Assembly (NCBI GenBank): GCA_035235625.1
Contig: CP141143.1
Location: forward strand, 22,427,092 to 22,491,091
Length of the DNA: 64,000 nt
DNA from: Saururus chinensis
Taxonomy: Eukaryota > Streptophyta > Magnoliopsida > Piperales > Saururaceae
Direction: 5' to 3'
A program made the translations under genes and the position numbers. Below, one piece after another: positions 1 to 12,775 of the stretch; positions within the stretch are counted from its first letter, which is position 1; every line of letters starts with the position of its first letter. Under the pieces are notes generated by a model. That model made no database searches, was not told where the DNA came from, and worked only from the letters and a program-made list of their open reading frames with translations.

Positions 1-250
1 TCCAGAGCTTTATCCCGTTTCGAAGGCCAATTCAGACGATGAAAACCGCAATCTCTTCAGAAAACGCCCGGGAGATTGCTTTCACAGAAACAGATCGGCC
101 GTCGTGCTGAGATTCGCGAATATGGCCGGGGAGGCTGCTAGGCGGCTAGGGCTCAGAAGAAAATAAGACAAAATTTTAGGGTTTGGACGGACCAGGCGTG
201 GGTAAGGAGATGGAACCGAAAATAGTCAGGGTTTTTATTTATTTATATTT
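1..250 (-). promoter_or_regulatory. probable promoter and 5' leader of a minus-strand gene leaving the window
   Basis: Read on the minus strand, a TATA-like TATAAATA lies near 238-250. It is followed about 30-70 bases later by AAACCCTAAAATTTTG and a C-rich leader with CCCTAG-type motifs, common in plant 5' leaders. No convincing start codon or protein is visible before the window edge. The same stretch on the plus strand has no long reading frame. The call rests on composition and TATA spacing only. Confidence 0.35.
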
Positions 251-949
251 TTCTTTTTTTATTTATTATTATATTATTATATTTATATCCTGTTCGGAGT
301 AGACGCGGGAGGAGTGTGGGGGGCGATAAATGGCGCATGGGGAATGGGTGGAATCGGATAACATGGAGGGGTGCGGGCATGACCTTAACCGTCGCACACG
401 TGGTACCCAGTGGGGGTTACGGCGGTTTTGTGCCTTCAAGTTTGCCTAAAGGGCTAAGATGTACCCTAAAATTCTATTTCTAGGCTGTCCACAGTCCGGA
501 CTTTTGTCTTGTGCCTCCCAAGATAGGTCCTATGAGATTGTACAGGCCCACCAGAATTTAGTTCATTTGGGTCACATGCATTGGTTTTTTCACAATGAGT
601 AAATGGAGTAGGCAAAACATTGTAAGAGCATTGTTTATATGTAACAAAAATTAACATAATTTTTTGCTATAGCAATTTGAGACAAGATAATCTCCAACCA
701 TGGTTTGGATGTCAAATGTATAATTTTAATATTATTTTTATTTCTATCTAACTATGTATGTTAAAATAAAGCTAATAAAAAATTATACTTATAGTAAAAA
801 AAATTAAAAGGGGAGGTGCCATAAATGAAGTCTTTTATATGGGACATGGGGGATATGGCGTCTTAGGTCGGAGTATTTGGGAAGTTATTTCTAATTGTTG
901 CATGCACTACAGGGGATTTGACGTCTTACATTGGAGATGCTTTGAGGGC
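251..949. other. intergenic, no gene seen
   Basis: An AT-rich stretch with a short GC-richer part at 300-440. Frames are short (63-80 codons) and resemble no protein I know. Nothing else is supported here. Confidence 0.5.
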
Positions 950-2367
950 TCATTTGGCAACCGCGAGAGGGATAAAATAAATGGACTTTTTGGCCACTCT
1001 TGCCGCAACCTTCTTCATGATGAGCGCGATCGAAAAGGTGGGCGGAAAGCTCACATGATCAAAGAATTGCACATTTTTTAGCCAAAATTCACACTTGTTG
1101 AACTTCGCAAAGAGCTGATGCTCCTGTAAAGTTCGCAAGACAATCCTCAAATGTGCTTCATGCTCTTCCTCATTTGCCGAATAGATCATAATATCATCCA
1201 CAAACATAATCACAAACCGATCAAGATAAGGCCAAAAGACTTAGTTCATCAAGTTCATAAATGAGGTTGGTATATTAATAAGACCAAAAGGTATCACTAA
1301 AAACTCATAATGCCCATATCGGGTATGAAAAGTCATCTTCACCACTTCATCAGGACGGATCCAAAGTTGGTGATAACCCAATCTCATATCAATCTTAGAG
1401 AAGACCTGTGCCTGCTGCAATTGATCAAACAAATTATCAATTCTAGGTAAAGGGTACTTGTTCTTGATGGTTACCTGATTAAGCATCTGGTAGTCGATAC
1501 ACAACCGTAGAGAACCATCCTTCTTCCGAACAAACAAAATCAGCGCACCCCGAGGAGATACACTTGGCCTAATATACCCCTTATCCATAAGATCCTGCAG
1601 CTTAGTCTTAAGTTCTTTAAGTTCAGTTGGAGCCATACGATAGGGAGCCTTAGAAATAGGAGTAGTGCCTAGAATAATATCAATGCAAAACTCTATCTCC
1701 CTCTCCGGTGGCAAACCAGTTAAGTCACTAAGGATGACATCAAAAAATTCTGCCACAACACGAACAGAATCCAAAGAAGGTAACTCCATGTTCAACCCCG
1801 TAACACTAACAAGGAAAGCCTCGCATCCCCTATCAATCCACTTCTTGGCCTTGAAGGATGAGGCCAAAAACTTGCCACTAGGACGCTTCACCGATTGGAA
1901 GATAAAAGGCTTAGATCTTGGCAACTCAAACTTCACCTTACTCCCTCGGCAATCTACATGCACATGGAACTTGGACCTCATATCCATGCCTAGGATCACA
2001 TTGAAGTCAATCATAGGTAATAATATCAAATCCACGTGCAACATATGCCCATCATTCACCATAAGAATCATCTCCACATACTCCTCCACCCTTAGAGAGG
2101 ATGAAGGCGTAGACACACGTAACGGAACATGCAACAGCTTAAAATCAACACCCATCTCAATGGCAAAACATGGGGAGACAAAAGAGTGAGAAGAGCTAGT
2201 GTCAAAAAATATTCTAGCATAGTGGAAGGCAATGAGGATCGCACCTTCTACCATACCGAAAAAGTTGGCCGCCTCCTGCGCCGAAATAGCAAAAACTCTC
2301 CCATCGTTAGCTGGCTTCTTCCCCTTAGCATCCTGCTGCCCAATAGGTGGTCTAGCATGTGGCTTCA
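950..2367 (-). pseudogene. Ty3/gypsy pol fragment: retropepsin-like protease and reverse transcriptase, decayed
   Basis: The minus strand encodes a gypsy pol in the usual order. The linker before the protease ([15 protein letters not shown]) comes first. A retropepsin-like domain follows with [12 protein letters not shown] where active elements have D-S/T-G-A, so the catalytic glycine is replaced. The reverse transcriptase core follows with [53 protein letters not shown] and the FVDD active-site box. An in-frame TAA (near 1238-1240) falls between the FMNLMN and FVDD segments. After NVQFFDHV (about 1040) similarity stops, so the connection domain, RNase H and integrase are missing. On its 5' side the coding is cut at 2367 by an LTR end, and gag is not found. 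This is a dead retrotransposon copy. Confidence 0.9.
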
Positions 2368-5283
2368 TGTAACATCCCTGATTTTTTTATAATTTTTCTA
2401 CATATTTATGCAATTTTTTGCAATGTTCTACAGTTTTCTCCTCATATTTTCGATGAAGAAATTTAACGCTTCGGCGTATTGTGTTTAGTCACAGGTCATG
2501 GGCCTCGACACACCATAGAAATTTTTCGGCGCAAAAACGAGAGAGAAAAAGGGTGCAACGCAAAGGAGAACAGAAACTGAAAAAATATATAAAAATAAAA
2601 TATAAAACAACGAATCGGGCGCAGTACGCCCCACCCGTTGGCAGAATAGTGGAAGGGCAACGTCCTTCCCTTTGTGAGGTGGGAAGTGCCATAGCCATCA
2701 GCTTCCGCCAGGCTGGCCATGGTATGGCGACATTGCCACCGCCTCCTAGCCTAGCCCCATCAGCTGCCACCCCTTTTTCTCCCCTTTTTCCATTTCGACC
2801 CAATAAACCCCATTTTTGAAACTTTTCACCCAATTCACCACCGCCACAGGTTGCATGGCTTCCAGGCTGCTGCCACAGTTCCGCCCCGGCTAAAGCAACC
2901 TCCGGCCATTGTCATCCCTGCCTCCCCTCCCCTCTGTTGCTGACGTGAGGTAAAAACCATTATGCCCCTTCTTTTATGTTTTTCTGTTCATTGTGACCTG
3001 CGGCTATATCGCCGGTCGCCGGCCACCATTGTCTATCCTTTGGCCTTCTTCCAGCCCGGCGACGGCAAGGCCGCCACCTGGCCTAAGCCGCTACCTCCTC
3101 CAACCCAACACCCCTTCTTCCGCCATTTTCTGATTCTGGACAGTGTGTTTTCTTTCTTTTCCTTCTCTGATAGCGTCTGTTCTTCATTGACAAACATCGC
3201 ATGACATCGGGCAGATATCTATCCGAATCATCATGGTTCGGCAATTGTTGAATCGCCACCTTTGGCCTACTGCATACCAACAATGACAAGGCTGCCCTCA
3301 GCCTGAATCGTTGCTTCCCCCGCCCTTCCTTTGCCCCATTTAGATCTGGGCAAAATATCTCCCATTTCGTTGATTTTTCATTTATTTTCATTGCAGGCTA
3401 CCACCCATTGTTTGGCCTCTGTTTTGCCACCTCGAGTCGACGACGGCAGGGTGCCGAGGTCAAGCCTCTTGCATTGATTTGTCCCAATTCGTTCAATTGG
3501 CCGACCCGCATTAGAGCAAAGTTGCACTTTTTGATGGGTTGCATCCATCCTCCGCAGTCAGACGTCGAACGATATTGGGCCGATGTCCACTTGATTGCCG
3601 CTATCCAGTGACTGCCAGATCCCGTCTTCTTCCAAGTCTAACCCCCTGGCCATGTCTTGCCATTTGTGGCCTAGCATTACGTGTTTGCCGCCCCAACTCG
3701 GCACACTATCGCCCCAACTAAATCGGGTCTCTTCAATTCTCTGATCGACTGTTTAGCCGTAGACAGTTACGGATGTCAATTTGACCCAATAACGGCAAGG
3801 GGCCACCGTTCTTGGTTTCTTCTGCACGTCTTCTGCACACACCAGATGTCCCTAAACTTTGGGGTACGTCTTTGACTGCCGTTGATGGGGCCCGCTCCAA
3901 CCCAAGCCAATGTGTTCAACTCTTTATTGCGCGGACTTGGGCTGCATGTCCGACTGACGTGGGCTCTGCCTCGGCCCAATAACGGCAAGGGCCAGCACTT
4001 TTGACCCAATTCCACCGAGTTCCCAAATTCCAATTCTTCCAAGGGGAAGTAAAATTGTCAACCATTAGACTCAGTCCATTGAAGGCTTGACCGATGTCAT
4101 TCCCATAACCTCCACCTTAAGCAGTGCTTGATGCATGACCATCTGTACGATGATTTGTTGTGTGTAGCATTTAGAAATGATACCGCCTTTGTTGGCCACC
4201 TGCACCGGGCCTTAGTGCCTCAATGCATGTTTATGGAACGACTCCATCACTAGGCAATATGGCCATTAAAGCCCTCCTCTGTCTCCCCTATGTCCGTGAG
4301 TAAGCAATCAAGCCCTCCGGTATGTTGTGAGGCTTTGACAATACAAAATTGTTGCCGTTGGATGTAGTCTATGGTCTATTTTAACGTTTTGTGGCCAACA
4401 AGTGTTTTAAACCATTGGCCAGCCTCCAATAAGTCACTTCCCATTCTATGGTCACTTTTGTCATTTCTAGTGGCACGACCTTATGTCTAGCTGCCTTAGT
4501 GCGCCCACTCTTTGCTTTGAGTGAAATTAGTCTAACTTATCGAGATTAATTCCAGCATTTCTGAAAATCCTCGGGACAGCAACAACATTCTCAGTGTGAT
4601 GTTTTTGGCAACCTATTCCACTAATGACACTGCCACCGTCATTTGCTCACCATCAAACTCACATGTATTATGAGGTAGGGGACCTTGAACTCGTAATTTC
4701 ATTATAGTATGCTTTGATTGTGTAGTAGCATGCTAGGAGTTTAAAACTTAATTCTTTGCATGATTATGCTGATTAAATAAACATGTTATATGTATGTGAA
4801 TTGTGTGTATGTTAGTGAAGACTAAGGGTACGGTAGTAAGTTATGAATTATATGTATGTGATCAGAGAGTGGGATAGATCTTCGCCGCGAGCTGGTGATG
4901 TGTGATCGATGGGCATGGGGAGTGTTTGATTGTAAGTTTGTCGAAGGGGTACTTCATGGGCTATGACGTGGAAACTGTGATCGTATGTCGGGCAAGGAAA
5001 GATGTAAGATTGACTGGCGAATGTTGGATTTGATGAGATTGAAGAATTGGTTTGGATTGAGTTGGGTGGTATGTTGGAGCAACGAGTAGAAGACCTAAGC
5101 GATGTAAGGATTTGGAAGATTTAAGGTTCTTAACGTCTATGGGAATTTATGAATTAGTGAGAGTGGACAGCATAATTGTACTCGCATAATGTACGTAATA
5201 TGAATTGTAATGAAAGAATAATAAGTAAAAAATTAGTAAAGGTTTGCTAACGGAATTTAGGTTTAAAGGTTCCCATTTAAGGA
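2368..5283 (+). mobile_element. LTR-derived sequence beginning with a TGTAAC terminus, inserted in the gypsy pol
   Basis: The pol reading frame stops exactly where TGTAACATCCCTGATTTTT begins, a typical plant LTR terminus. Its first ~45 bases resemble, in inverse orientation, the LTR end at 16895, so both appear to be U3 starts of one family. The rest holds CT-rich leader-like DNA (2700-3400) and the phrase CCAATAACGGCAAGG twice (about 3785 and 3977), but no gene. I found no matching CA end with the expected 5-bp duplication CTTCA. The right limit is therefore only where a different LTR fragment starts at 5284. Frames of 60-115 codons here look like chance. Confidence 0.45.
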
Positions 5284-5424
5284 CATCTATTTTCCATCAA
5301 TATATACTTTAGCCACCACTTCCCAATTGATGATTAAGTTATTCCCACGGGAAGATTAAGGGGTCCTACACCTTAATTTCCAAGTGTACGACTTCAGGAA
5401 TTTAGAAAATTCCCGGACGTTACA
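5284..5424 (-). mobile_element. 3' LTR fragment (U3 start) of a short minus-strand LTR element
   Basis: These 141 bases match 14490-14630 with only three differences that I can see, and end in CCCGGACGTTACA, an LTR terminus. The polypurine tract follows directly at 5425, so on the minus strand this is the start of the 3' LTR. Upstream of 5284 the match to the other copy stops abruptly, so the rest of this LTR was lost or replaced. Confidence 0.75.
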
Positions 5425-5441
5425 TTCTTCCCCCCTTAAAA
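5425..5441 (-). other. polypurine tract
   Basis: The minus strand reads TTTTAAGGGGGGAAGAA immediately before the LTR start TGTAACGTCC. This is the canonical plus-strand primer site that ends plant gypsy internal regions. Confidence 0.8.
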
Positions 5442-5880
5442 GGAATTGTGTCCCCGCAATTCTCCAAAGCCAATACTAAACAAGCTTGGCCCTAGAGGGC
5501 ATACTCGCCCCTTCTAGGGTTTCACATCAATCCCTCTCGAGTATCAACTTCCGCTACGCACTCAAGTCAAAAGAATCACCACTAGGTAGCATAACTCGGA
5601 GTGTGCACGTAAAAATACCCCTATGTCGACCCTAGTATTCACGTCCCATACCATGAGTATTCGCGACGCCATAGAAGCAATTTTAGCTAAGCACTAGCGC
5701 AACAAACCGTAGAGCTATCCATCGACATAACGGTCCCATACCACAAATATCTAATGGTTTCTCCTCAGCCGTTCCATAGCTCTTTTTCCATGAACACCTA
5801 GAAGTGCTTCTTACCCAAAACCCATCCACCTCAACTAGATCATAAATTTTCAGACAACTTCAGACTTGCAGTTAGACAAA
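5442..5880 (-). mobile_element. 472-bp internal region of a non-autonomous LTR element
   Basis: Only 472 bases (5425-5896) separate the polypurine tract from the primer-binding site. A gypsy element normally has 4-6 kb of gag-pol there. No gag, protease or reverse transcriptase reading frame is present. The few bases next to the polypurine tract look like the 3' end of a pol region (GGGGACACAATTCC). This is either a large internal deletion or a short non-autonomous derivative. Confidence 0.65.
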
Positions 5881-5896
5881 TGGCTCCGATATCAAC
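5881..5896 (-). other. primer-binding site, initiator-Met tRNA type
   Basis: The minus strand reads GTTGATATCGGAGCCA directly after an LTR end (CCAGGCCGTGACA). It resembles the TGGTATCAGAGCC box that matches plant initiator-methionine tRNA in many LTR elements, with a few substitutions. Confidence 0.65.
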
Positions 5897-6937
5897 TGTC
5901 ACGGCCTGGATTTTTAAAAGCATTTTTAAATAGCACGAACAGTAAGTAGAGAGAATTTTTTTTCTTTAAATACAAAACAAACCCTTCGATTAAATATCCA
6001 GGTCATGATAACTGGGGTTCACAAATACGAATATCAAATCATACGATATTATTAACGTCTGAAAATTCATAAAGACCAGCTCATCCATCTAAGTACAAGT
6101 CCATCGTCCGTCTGAAAATAAATAATGAGTTGACTCTCATGCTTAAGATACACTAACGTACCGGAGTTGGAAAAGCGCAGAATCTTCTTCTTGTGCTCAC
6201 CTTTCTTGGTCTCACCTGTTGTCGCCTAGAGAATTTGCAACAAAGCAAACCAAACAACAACCACAACCATAATGGAGCATCTCGGCCTACTGGAGAAGAG
6301 CTTCCAAAGGACAAAAGGTTTTATTAATATTTTTCGGATCGGGCCAACATCACCCGATGTTAGTTGCCTACGTACTCATCATACAACATCTCCAATGCTT
6401 CCAACAAGATCGGATCCAGACGTAGTTCTGCCTAGAAACTACTCTATCCTACGAAGCATAGCATCACACATGCAATGCTTAGATATTTTCAACCTACATT
6501 TTAGTAAGTCCTTTAACCATTCCACTTGTCTAATTAACAAACAATATCAATAATTGTTATGAATTATCTCACATCCCTTGTTCGATAATTAATACTATCA
6601 AATCTGCAACTCGGAGATGATTCGCCCCTCGAGAAATCCCCAAACAAAGTACTCTAGCCTTGGAGTGGGCCCTTATGACGGCTTGACCCAAATCCCCAGG
6701 GCTCTCAATAACCTGCCACGAATCTGGGGAAGAGGATCCCAACTATGCTCATGGACACAGATTGGCAAGAAACACAAGCCTTCCATGATGCTCATGTAAC
6801 TCCGCTTTTTGTACTTACTAAATAGTCCTGCAAGACCTGCAGGAGACCCGCGGTAAAGACCCTCTGGTCAATACCCAAACCGTCATGGCAATGAAGATGC
6901 ATATTGCAATCTCTACCTTCCCAACGCTGGGAGAAAA

Positions 6938-8605
6938 TGTAATAACCCTAAATTCTAACATGATTTTCTTATATATTTTATTTCCCGAGTGTTGGTTAGA
7001 GCTTGTGGAAACGAGCGTAACAAGTCTTAAAACGCAAAAAATCGGAGGTCGGGAACAAAAGTTACAACCTCGGGAAACGTATTCAACCGGCGAGAACCAC
7101 TTTTGAAATTGGGGTAAAATAATTCTTAAGTGGTCTAGTCTTGTAGGGCTCGTCAATACGAGCTCAACGGTACCTAGAACGCGCAAATTCGAGTTCGAGA
7201 TAGGAAGTTACGATTTTTGAAATTTTTGGAAATTAAAATAAATAATAAATATATTTTTTTCGGCAGCTCGGCACGGCGCGGCGCAGCACAGCGCGTGACG
7301 TATGCAGCGCAGTGTGCGCCAAACGCGCATGTCGCGTGCATCGAACGCGTGACGGGCGCGCCTTCGTGGTGATGAACGCGCGCACTCAGTTTTGCTGGTG
7401 CTAGTGGGCGCCGACCGGTTTTTGCAGCAGCGCCGGTGGGTGCCCACCTATTCCGGCGGCGGCGCCCACCGGAATATTCCTCCTTTTCCCCTATATATAC
7501 CCATTCCGGCCAGAATTTCACCCACATCCGATTTTCATCCCCTTTCATTGTTTTCACCATTCCGAACCCGTTTTAAGTCCAATTTTCACGTTCCAAGACC
7601 CGTTTCCTACTAATTCAAGGGTGCTCTACGCACCGGAAGTGTTATTTTCTCAAGGCAACCCCTCTAAGACCTCGAAAAATGTGCCCCTTCCCTAATCTTC
7701 CCTTTTCATCTTTTTACTATTTCTGGACCATTCCCAACCCTTTTTAACCCGTTCCAAAGCCCTACCCTACTAAATCAAGGGTATTCTATGCGTTGGAGTG
7801 GTTATTCTACAGAAATTCTTGCTCGAAGGCTGATATCTTAAGGAGGGACTTTCTTTACTCTACGAGGAGATCTCGTTACATTTTGCACGTATTATAGGTA
7901 GGTAGCTTTAAATTCTAATCGTATGCCGAGATTTTTACTCGTTTAAGTTTTACTAAAAGTTTTCTATTACTTTATGAAAACAAAAGCTCTGACTTTAAAA
8001 TCATCTCCTCTTTTCGAAAATTTCTTCGAGTTTTGGGCAATCGTGCCGTCTGGATAGTTCTCGGTTCCTCAGAGCTAAGAATTATTATGATTTTGGATAC
8101 CGCCAAATTTAGCATCTAGCGCGCACAGGATTGGGATGTCATAGGTAAATCCCTTCCTTTCTGTCTCGCGTCGCCCCATGGGCGCGGGTGTAAGTCGTCT
8201 AGTATCGCGACATTCTGTGATTGTGTTTTCAGATTTTCTGGATGATTTCAAAAGAAAAATGACATGATATGTGCATGAAGCATATTCTTAAAACTTAATT
8301 CGACCTACTGAGTATGAATTTACTCACCTACCCTCAGACTCTGCAGGTGTTTCACTCGAATCTGAAGGAGTCGACGAAGGGTTTCCTTAAATTACAGTTT
8401 TGTACTACTGCTTTTGTACTTATGTAAAATATTGTATTGACCAATGTACAAAAGCATGTGATGCCTAATTTTGGAAATCTTTGTATAATACAAAGTGTGT
8501 TGTAATTACTATTTTAGTACACGGTGATCCTTGGCAATTGTAATTAAATTTTGATATGTTTTCAAAAATTGTTTTCTTTTATTCAAAAATACGAGGGACG
8601 TTACA
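6938..8605 (+). mobile_element. solo LTR A (gypsy type), 1668 bp, duplication GAAAA
   Basis: It begins TGTAATAACCC and ends GGGACGTTACA, near-perfect inverse termini. The 5-bp sequence GAAAA flanks it at 6933-6937 and 8606-8610. It has a TATA box (7492-7499) and, about 830 bases on, CTACTGAGTATGAATTTACTC followed by CACC, a phrase often seen in plant gypsy LTRs read in this direction. There is no internal region, primer site or second LTR, so it is the product of recombination between two LTRs. It sits inside the larger LTR at 5897-14630 and is therefore younger. Confidence 0.9.
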
Positions 8606-11096
8606 GAAAATGTCTTATATGACATTACTAATATATCCATAGAAGCCTCAGGTCCTTATGACCATTGACTCCCTCAAACATCTAAAACTTAGACTAGATT
8701 ATTTTCATCCAGTCAAGTAACCACTGAACCATGTGGGTCCTCTTCACCTTGTGAATCGGCCCACTAAATAGCTCATCCACTGAGCTATGACTCAGAGAAC
8801 ATCCCAAAATCACCCTCGGTTCATTAACCAAGGTCAAAATCTATGTCAGGGCCCCGTTCACTCCATGAATTGGTCCCAACCCTAAAGAAGGTATTTTAGT
8901 CATTATTTTTATTAGGTATTCTCCCCTCAAACCAACAGCAACACATGCCTCTTGATTAATCTTCATTAATCTTAAGTTACTGATATAACTTAAAACATCA
9001 ATATCAAAAGCATGCATCAACATAATCAACATAAATAACATGCATTCACACCAATGCATAAAGAATGAACAAAGGCCCGTTGCACTCATTTGCAGGGCTA
9101 GGGCTCAGCTAGTTCAAGCCCAAGAGTGTAAACAATTCTAACACATCCCGCGAGTTACATATAAAACACTCTAGTCGATCAGTGCACTCGGTTGCAGACA
9201 CATGAAATACGCTGCTTTAAACCTGAGAATTAGGGTTCTACCCCTTATTTCCCATGACACTGCGACCCAACAAGGTCTTCGTGTCACTTACTGGTCATGC
9301 TCCTTCCTTTTGAAGTCATTTATACGGTACCCTAACTCTTGATTCACTAGGTCATTCGTTTCAACAAAAATAGAATATATTGCCCCTAAGGGCGTTAGGG
9401 TAATTTTACTACTTAGGGTATAATACCCTCCCTTGGGTCATTCTAGTCATTTTACTGCCTCTATTGATTTAAGTCATTTACCTCTCACAAGGCTCCACTC
9501 TCAGACCGACTCACGCTTCCATTCACACGAATGTGGGCAGGTCCACTCTAAGGGGTATTTCTATCATTTGGTTTAAGGCCTTAATAACATCCAATGGGTT
9601 TAAAAATTAAAACCAAGGTTACTAATGGCCTTCATAGACACTGTGTAATTTTCTTGGCGTGTAATGGGCTTGTGAACCCCTTGAACCGACCCAGGTTTTG
9701 ACTAACGGTTTACTATAAACCTTAAGGATAAAAGGGTCAATTAACCACTTATTGGTATTTTTCTTCACTAATAGATTTGTCCTATAATTTGGTAACCAAT
9801 TGGACTCTCACTGAGAATTTTCCCGAGTTTTAAACCAACTCATAGGCCCCTGAACCGGAGCCCCAAAGTCGGGTAAGTTAATATTATACGATAATTAACT
9901 AGTAGGGGTAAAAAGGTCATTTCATAGTCTCTGGAATTTTTCCCTGATCTGAAACTTGGTCAGAATAATCCCAAACCTCTCCAAATACATGACTATTTTT
10001 CTAGAATTTATTTGACACTTTTAGCCCCCTGAACTGGACCCGGTTCACTCCCTTCTCTCTCTCTCTCTCTTATTTTTTAAACCGACCCGGACCGGGTCAG
10101 TTTGGGTCGATGACCCGCAACGCGGGTCGTCTTCCCCGCGTCCGTCCAGAGGCGTTTCGGCCTTTGGTGGCGCCGCCCCCTACCATGGCGGACGGATGGT
10201 GGCTCACCGGTTTTCCGACCTCCGGCTCACGGCGGAACCGATGGCGTCGGTCCCGCCGCTGTCCAGTGGCCGGACGGTGGCCAAAACCGCCACTTTCCCC
10301 TTCCACTTTTTTTTTCTTTTACTGCTCGTGCGGCCTGGGCTACTGCGGCGGCAGGGCGCCATGGCCGACGATAGGCTGGGCTCGACCAGGATCGCCTTAG
10401 CTCAGCGATTCCGGGAACCCGATCCCTCTTCCGGCCAGTAGCTGCCCACCTCCATCCGGTGGCGGGTTTTGTCACGCCCCGGTGATGCCCGAGCCGAACC
10501 CAGTCCAGGGGCCGGTCAAGCGCGCGGGGGTGACGAAGTGAAAATTGAGTAACGATCTAGCGGAAGACTTAACCCTAACCACGGGCGATTAACAGAAATA
10601 CGGAGTACGCACAATCCTTTGAGAAAGAGTAAATAAAAGGGAAAAAGAGTATTGCTTATCACAAAGTAAACAACAATTCTCAAACCCACAAGCTTAGTTA
10701 ACTAAAGCCCACACCGGTTCAAAATAAGTCATAAGCATCACAATTGTAAAATGTGACATAAATCCAAAACAAAGAACCCTACACAAAGGTTCTAATCATA
10801 AAACATAAAACTAAAGAAGATAAGTCACACACGATCTTCATCATCACACCCAAGCCATCTCCGACCTTTCCTCAAAGAGGAGATCCTGTCCGTCTGCGTG
10901 TCGCACCACGCAGCCCCAAATCAAAACACAAGAAAGAGGGGTGAGTTTAACAAACTCAGCAATGGTTTTAATATCACTGTCAACATCGAAAATACAATAG
11001 CATAGTAATAAGATCATTCAGATCAAAGATTTACATGATGCATCATTTTCTGATCACACATACATATCACCTAACACTGCATCATGGTGCATAATC

Positions 11097-11378
11097 AACC
11101 TGCATGGATGTATATCTAACATACATATTCTCACATGCGTCATATCATCACAATCTGCATGGATGTATCTCTAACATACATATTCCCACATGTATTATAT
11201 CATAATCAACCTGCATGGATATATCTCTAACATACATATTCCCACATGCATTATATCATCACAACCTGCATGGATGTATTTCTAACATACATATTCCCAC
11301 ATGCATTATATCATCACAACCTGCATGGATGTATTTCTAACATACATATTCCCACATGCATTGTATCATCACAACCTC
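11097..11378. repeat. minisatellite, about 55 bp x 5, in solo LTR B
   Basis: Five consecutive units start with AAYCTGCATGGAT and contain TCTAACATACATATTC and CACATGCATTATATCATCAC-like ends. The last two or three units are almost identical and the first is most diverged. The array is in the R/U5 half of the LTR. Frames across it simply repeat the unit. Confidence 0.9.
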
Positions 11379-12609
11379 CATTGAGGAGTAATCACACATT
11401 AATGTCACACAGACGGGAGCATAGACAAGGCCACGAAGGCGTGTCATGGTCCAAAATTCTACACAAGAATTAAAGAAAGATCGGGGTTGTCAATCCCTAA
11501 CGAAACTGCTCGCCTTGGACGATCCTGGCGAAGGATGTCTCATTCTCACACAGAGAATCTAGAGCAGTGGTGTTTGCCCAGGGACATCTCCTACGGAGGG
11601 AAGAGCCCGAGTTCTCACACAGAGAACCCTAGAACACGTGGTAGCGGGGTGCACACGGCATACTACACTGGATTCTCAGGGTCCAGATGACACTCATAAT
11701 AACATTCTCAAAATTCGCAAGACAAGTACACAACTCGTACCCACATAATCCCATTTAATTAGACTTAACCCGGGGAGTGCATTCGTTCCACACAAGAACT
11801 CAAATCAAAATATGTCCTGTCGGACGAATCAACTTGCGATTAATCCACGACCGATCAATCCGGCACACAATTTCATCACATTGCATCCAATTGGTCAAAT
11901 TTGATTAACCACGATGAAGCCTCAATTGGAAATCCATTTTCATGATGCATGCAACATGGTATATACGTGGGCAAGGCATACATGAATCCAAATCCATGAT
12001 AAGTGCTCTCATCAGCCCCTAATGCATCATTCATAATCACAATATCAAGCTTCAACATCATCATTTAACCCCCACATGTGTGTGTAACTAGTAAAAGCAT
12101 TTCATATAATGCATGTCAACATGCTTGAAATTAAACTCACTACCACACTACACATGTGAATTTCCATCTAAACATGAATTCTAGCGGAAATCATAGAAGG
12201 AGAATCGTTAAAATCATATCTCAATTCAAAACTCAACCACAAAGGCTAAACACATATAACATCACTCCTTTCATCATTGAGTCATGGCATTCACCAACAT
12301 CCACACACAACTAACCACAATCTATCATGACGAATCAGTCCAATAATAGGTTGTAGTCCTACTGAAAATATTCTTAACCAAAGGGAATCAACCATTCATA
12401 ATTTCAAGATAACGATTCCAACATCATGCCACAAAACATAAGTCATTCCACAAATTTCTAAGCATATATCTCAATTCCATAACCTCAATAACATGCCTTT
12501 CCAGTAGCATAGTACAGCTTAAAACACACCACATCATATGAAATTGGCAAGCTAAAGTGGAATCATCAAAATAAACATCATGCATTAGAAAACCAATCTG
12601 CTGTGTAGC

Positions 12610-12775
12610 CATTCGAACGCCCTTCAGGCCGTTCGATCAGTTAAATGCAAAATTTTGAAATTCACAGTTTTGCCGTTCAAACACCTAGCAGGCCGTTCGA
12701 TCGGCTGAACTGGAAAAGTGTCGTTCCGGCAGTGTTGCCGTTCGAATGCTCAGAAGGGCCGTTCGAACACCAACA
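12610..12775. repeat. repeated GCCGTTCGA phrase
   Basis: CCGTTCGA or close variants recur several times within about 165 bases, with spacing of roughly 60-75 bases, like a decayed tandem repeat. It lies in solo LTR B on the transcript side of the TATA box. Confidence 0.5.

Noticed and set aside
10097-10475. Overlapping 69-96-codon frames on both strands
   Set aside because: GC-rich part of an LTR; all frames are open by composition and none has a domain.
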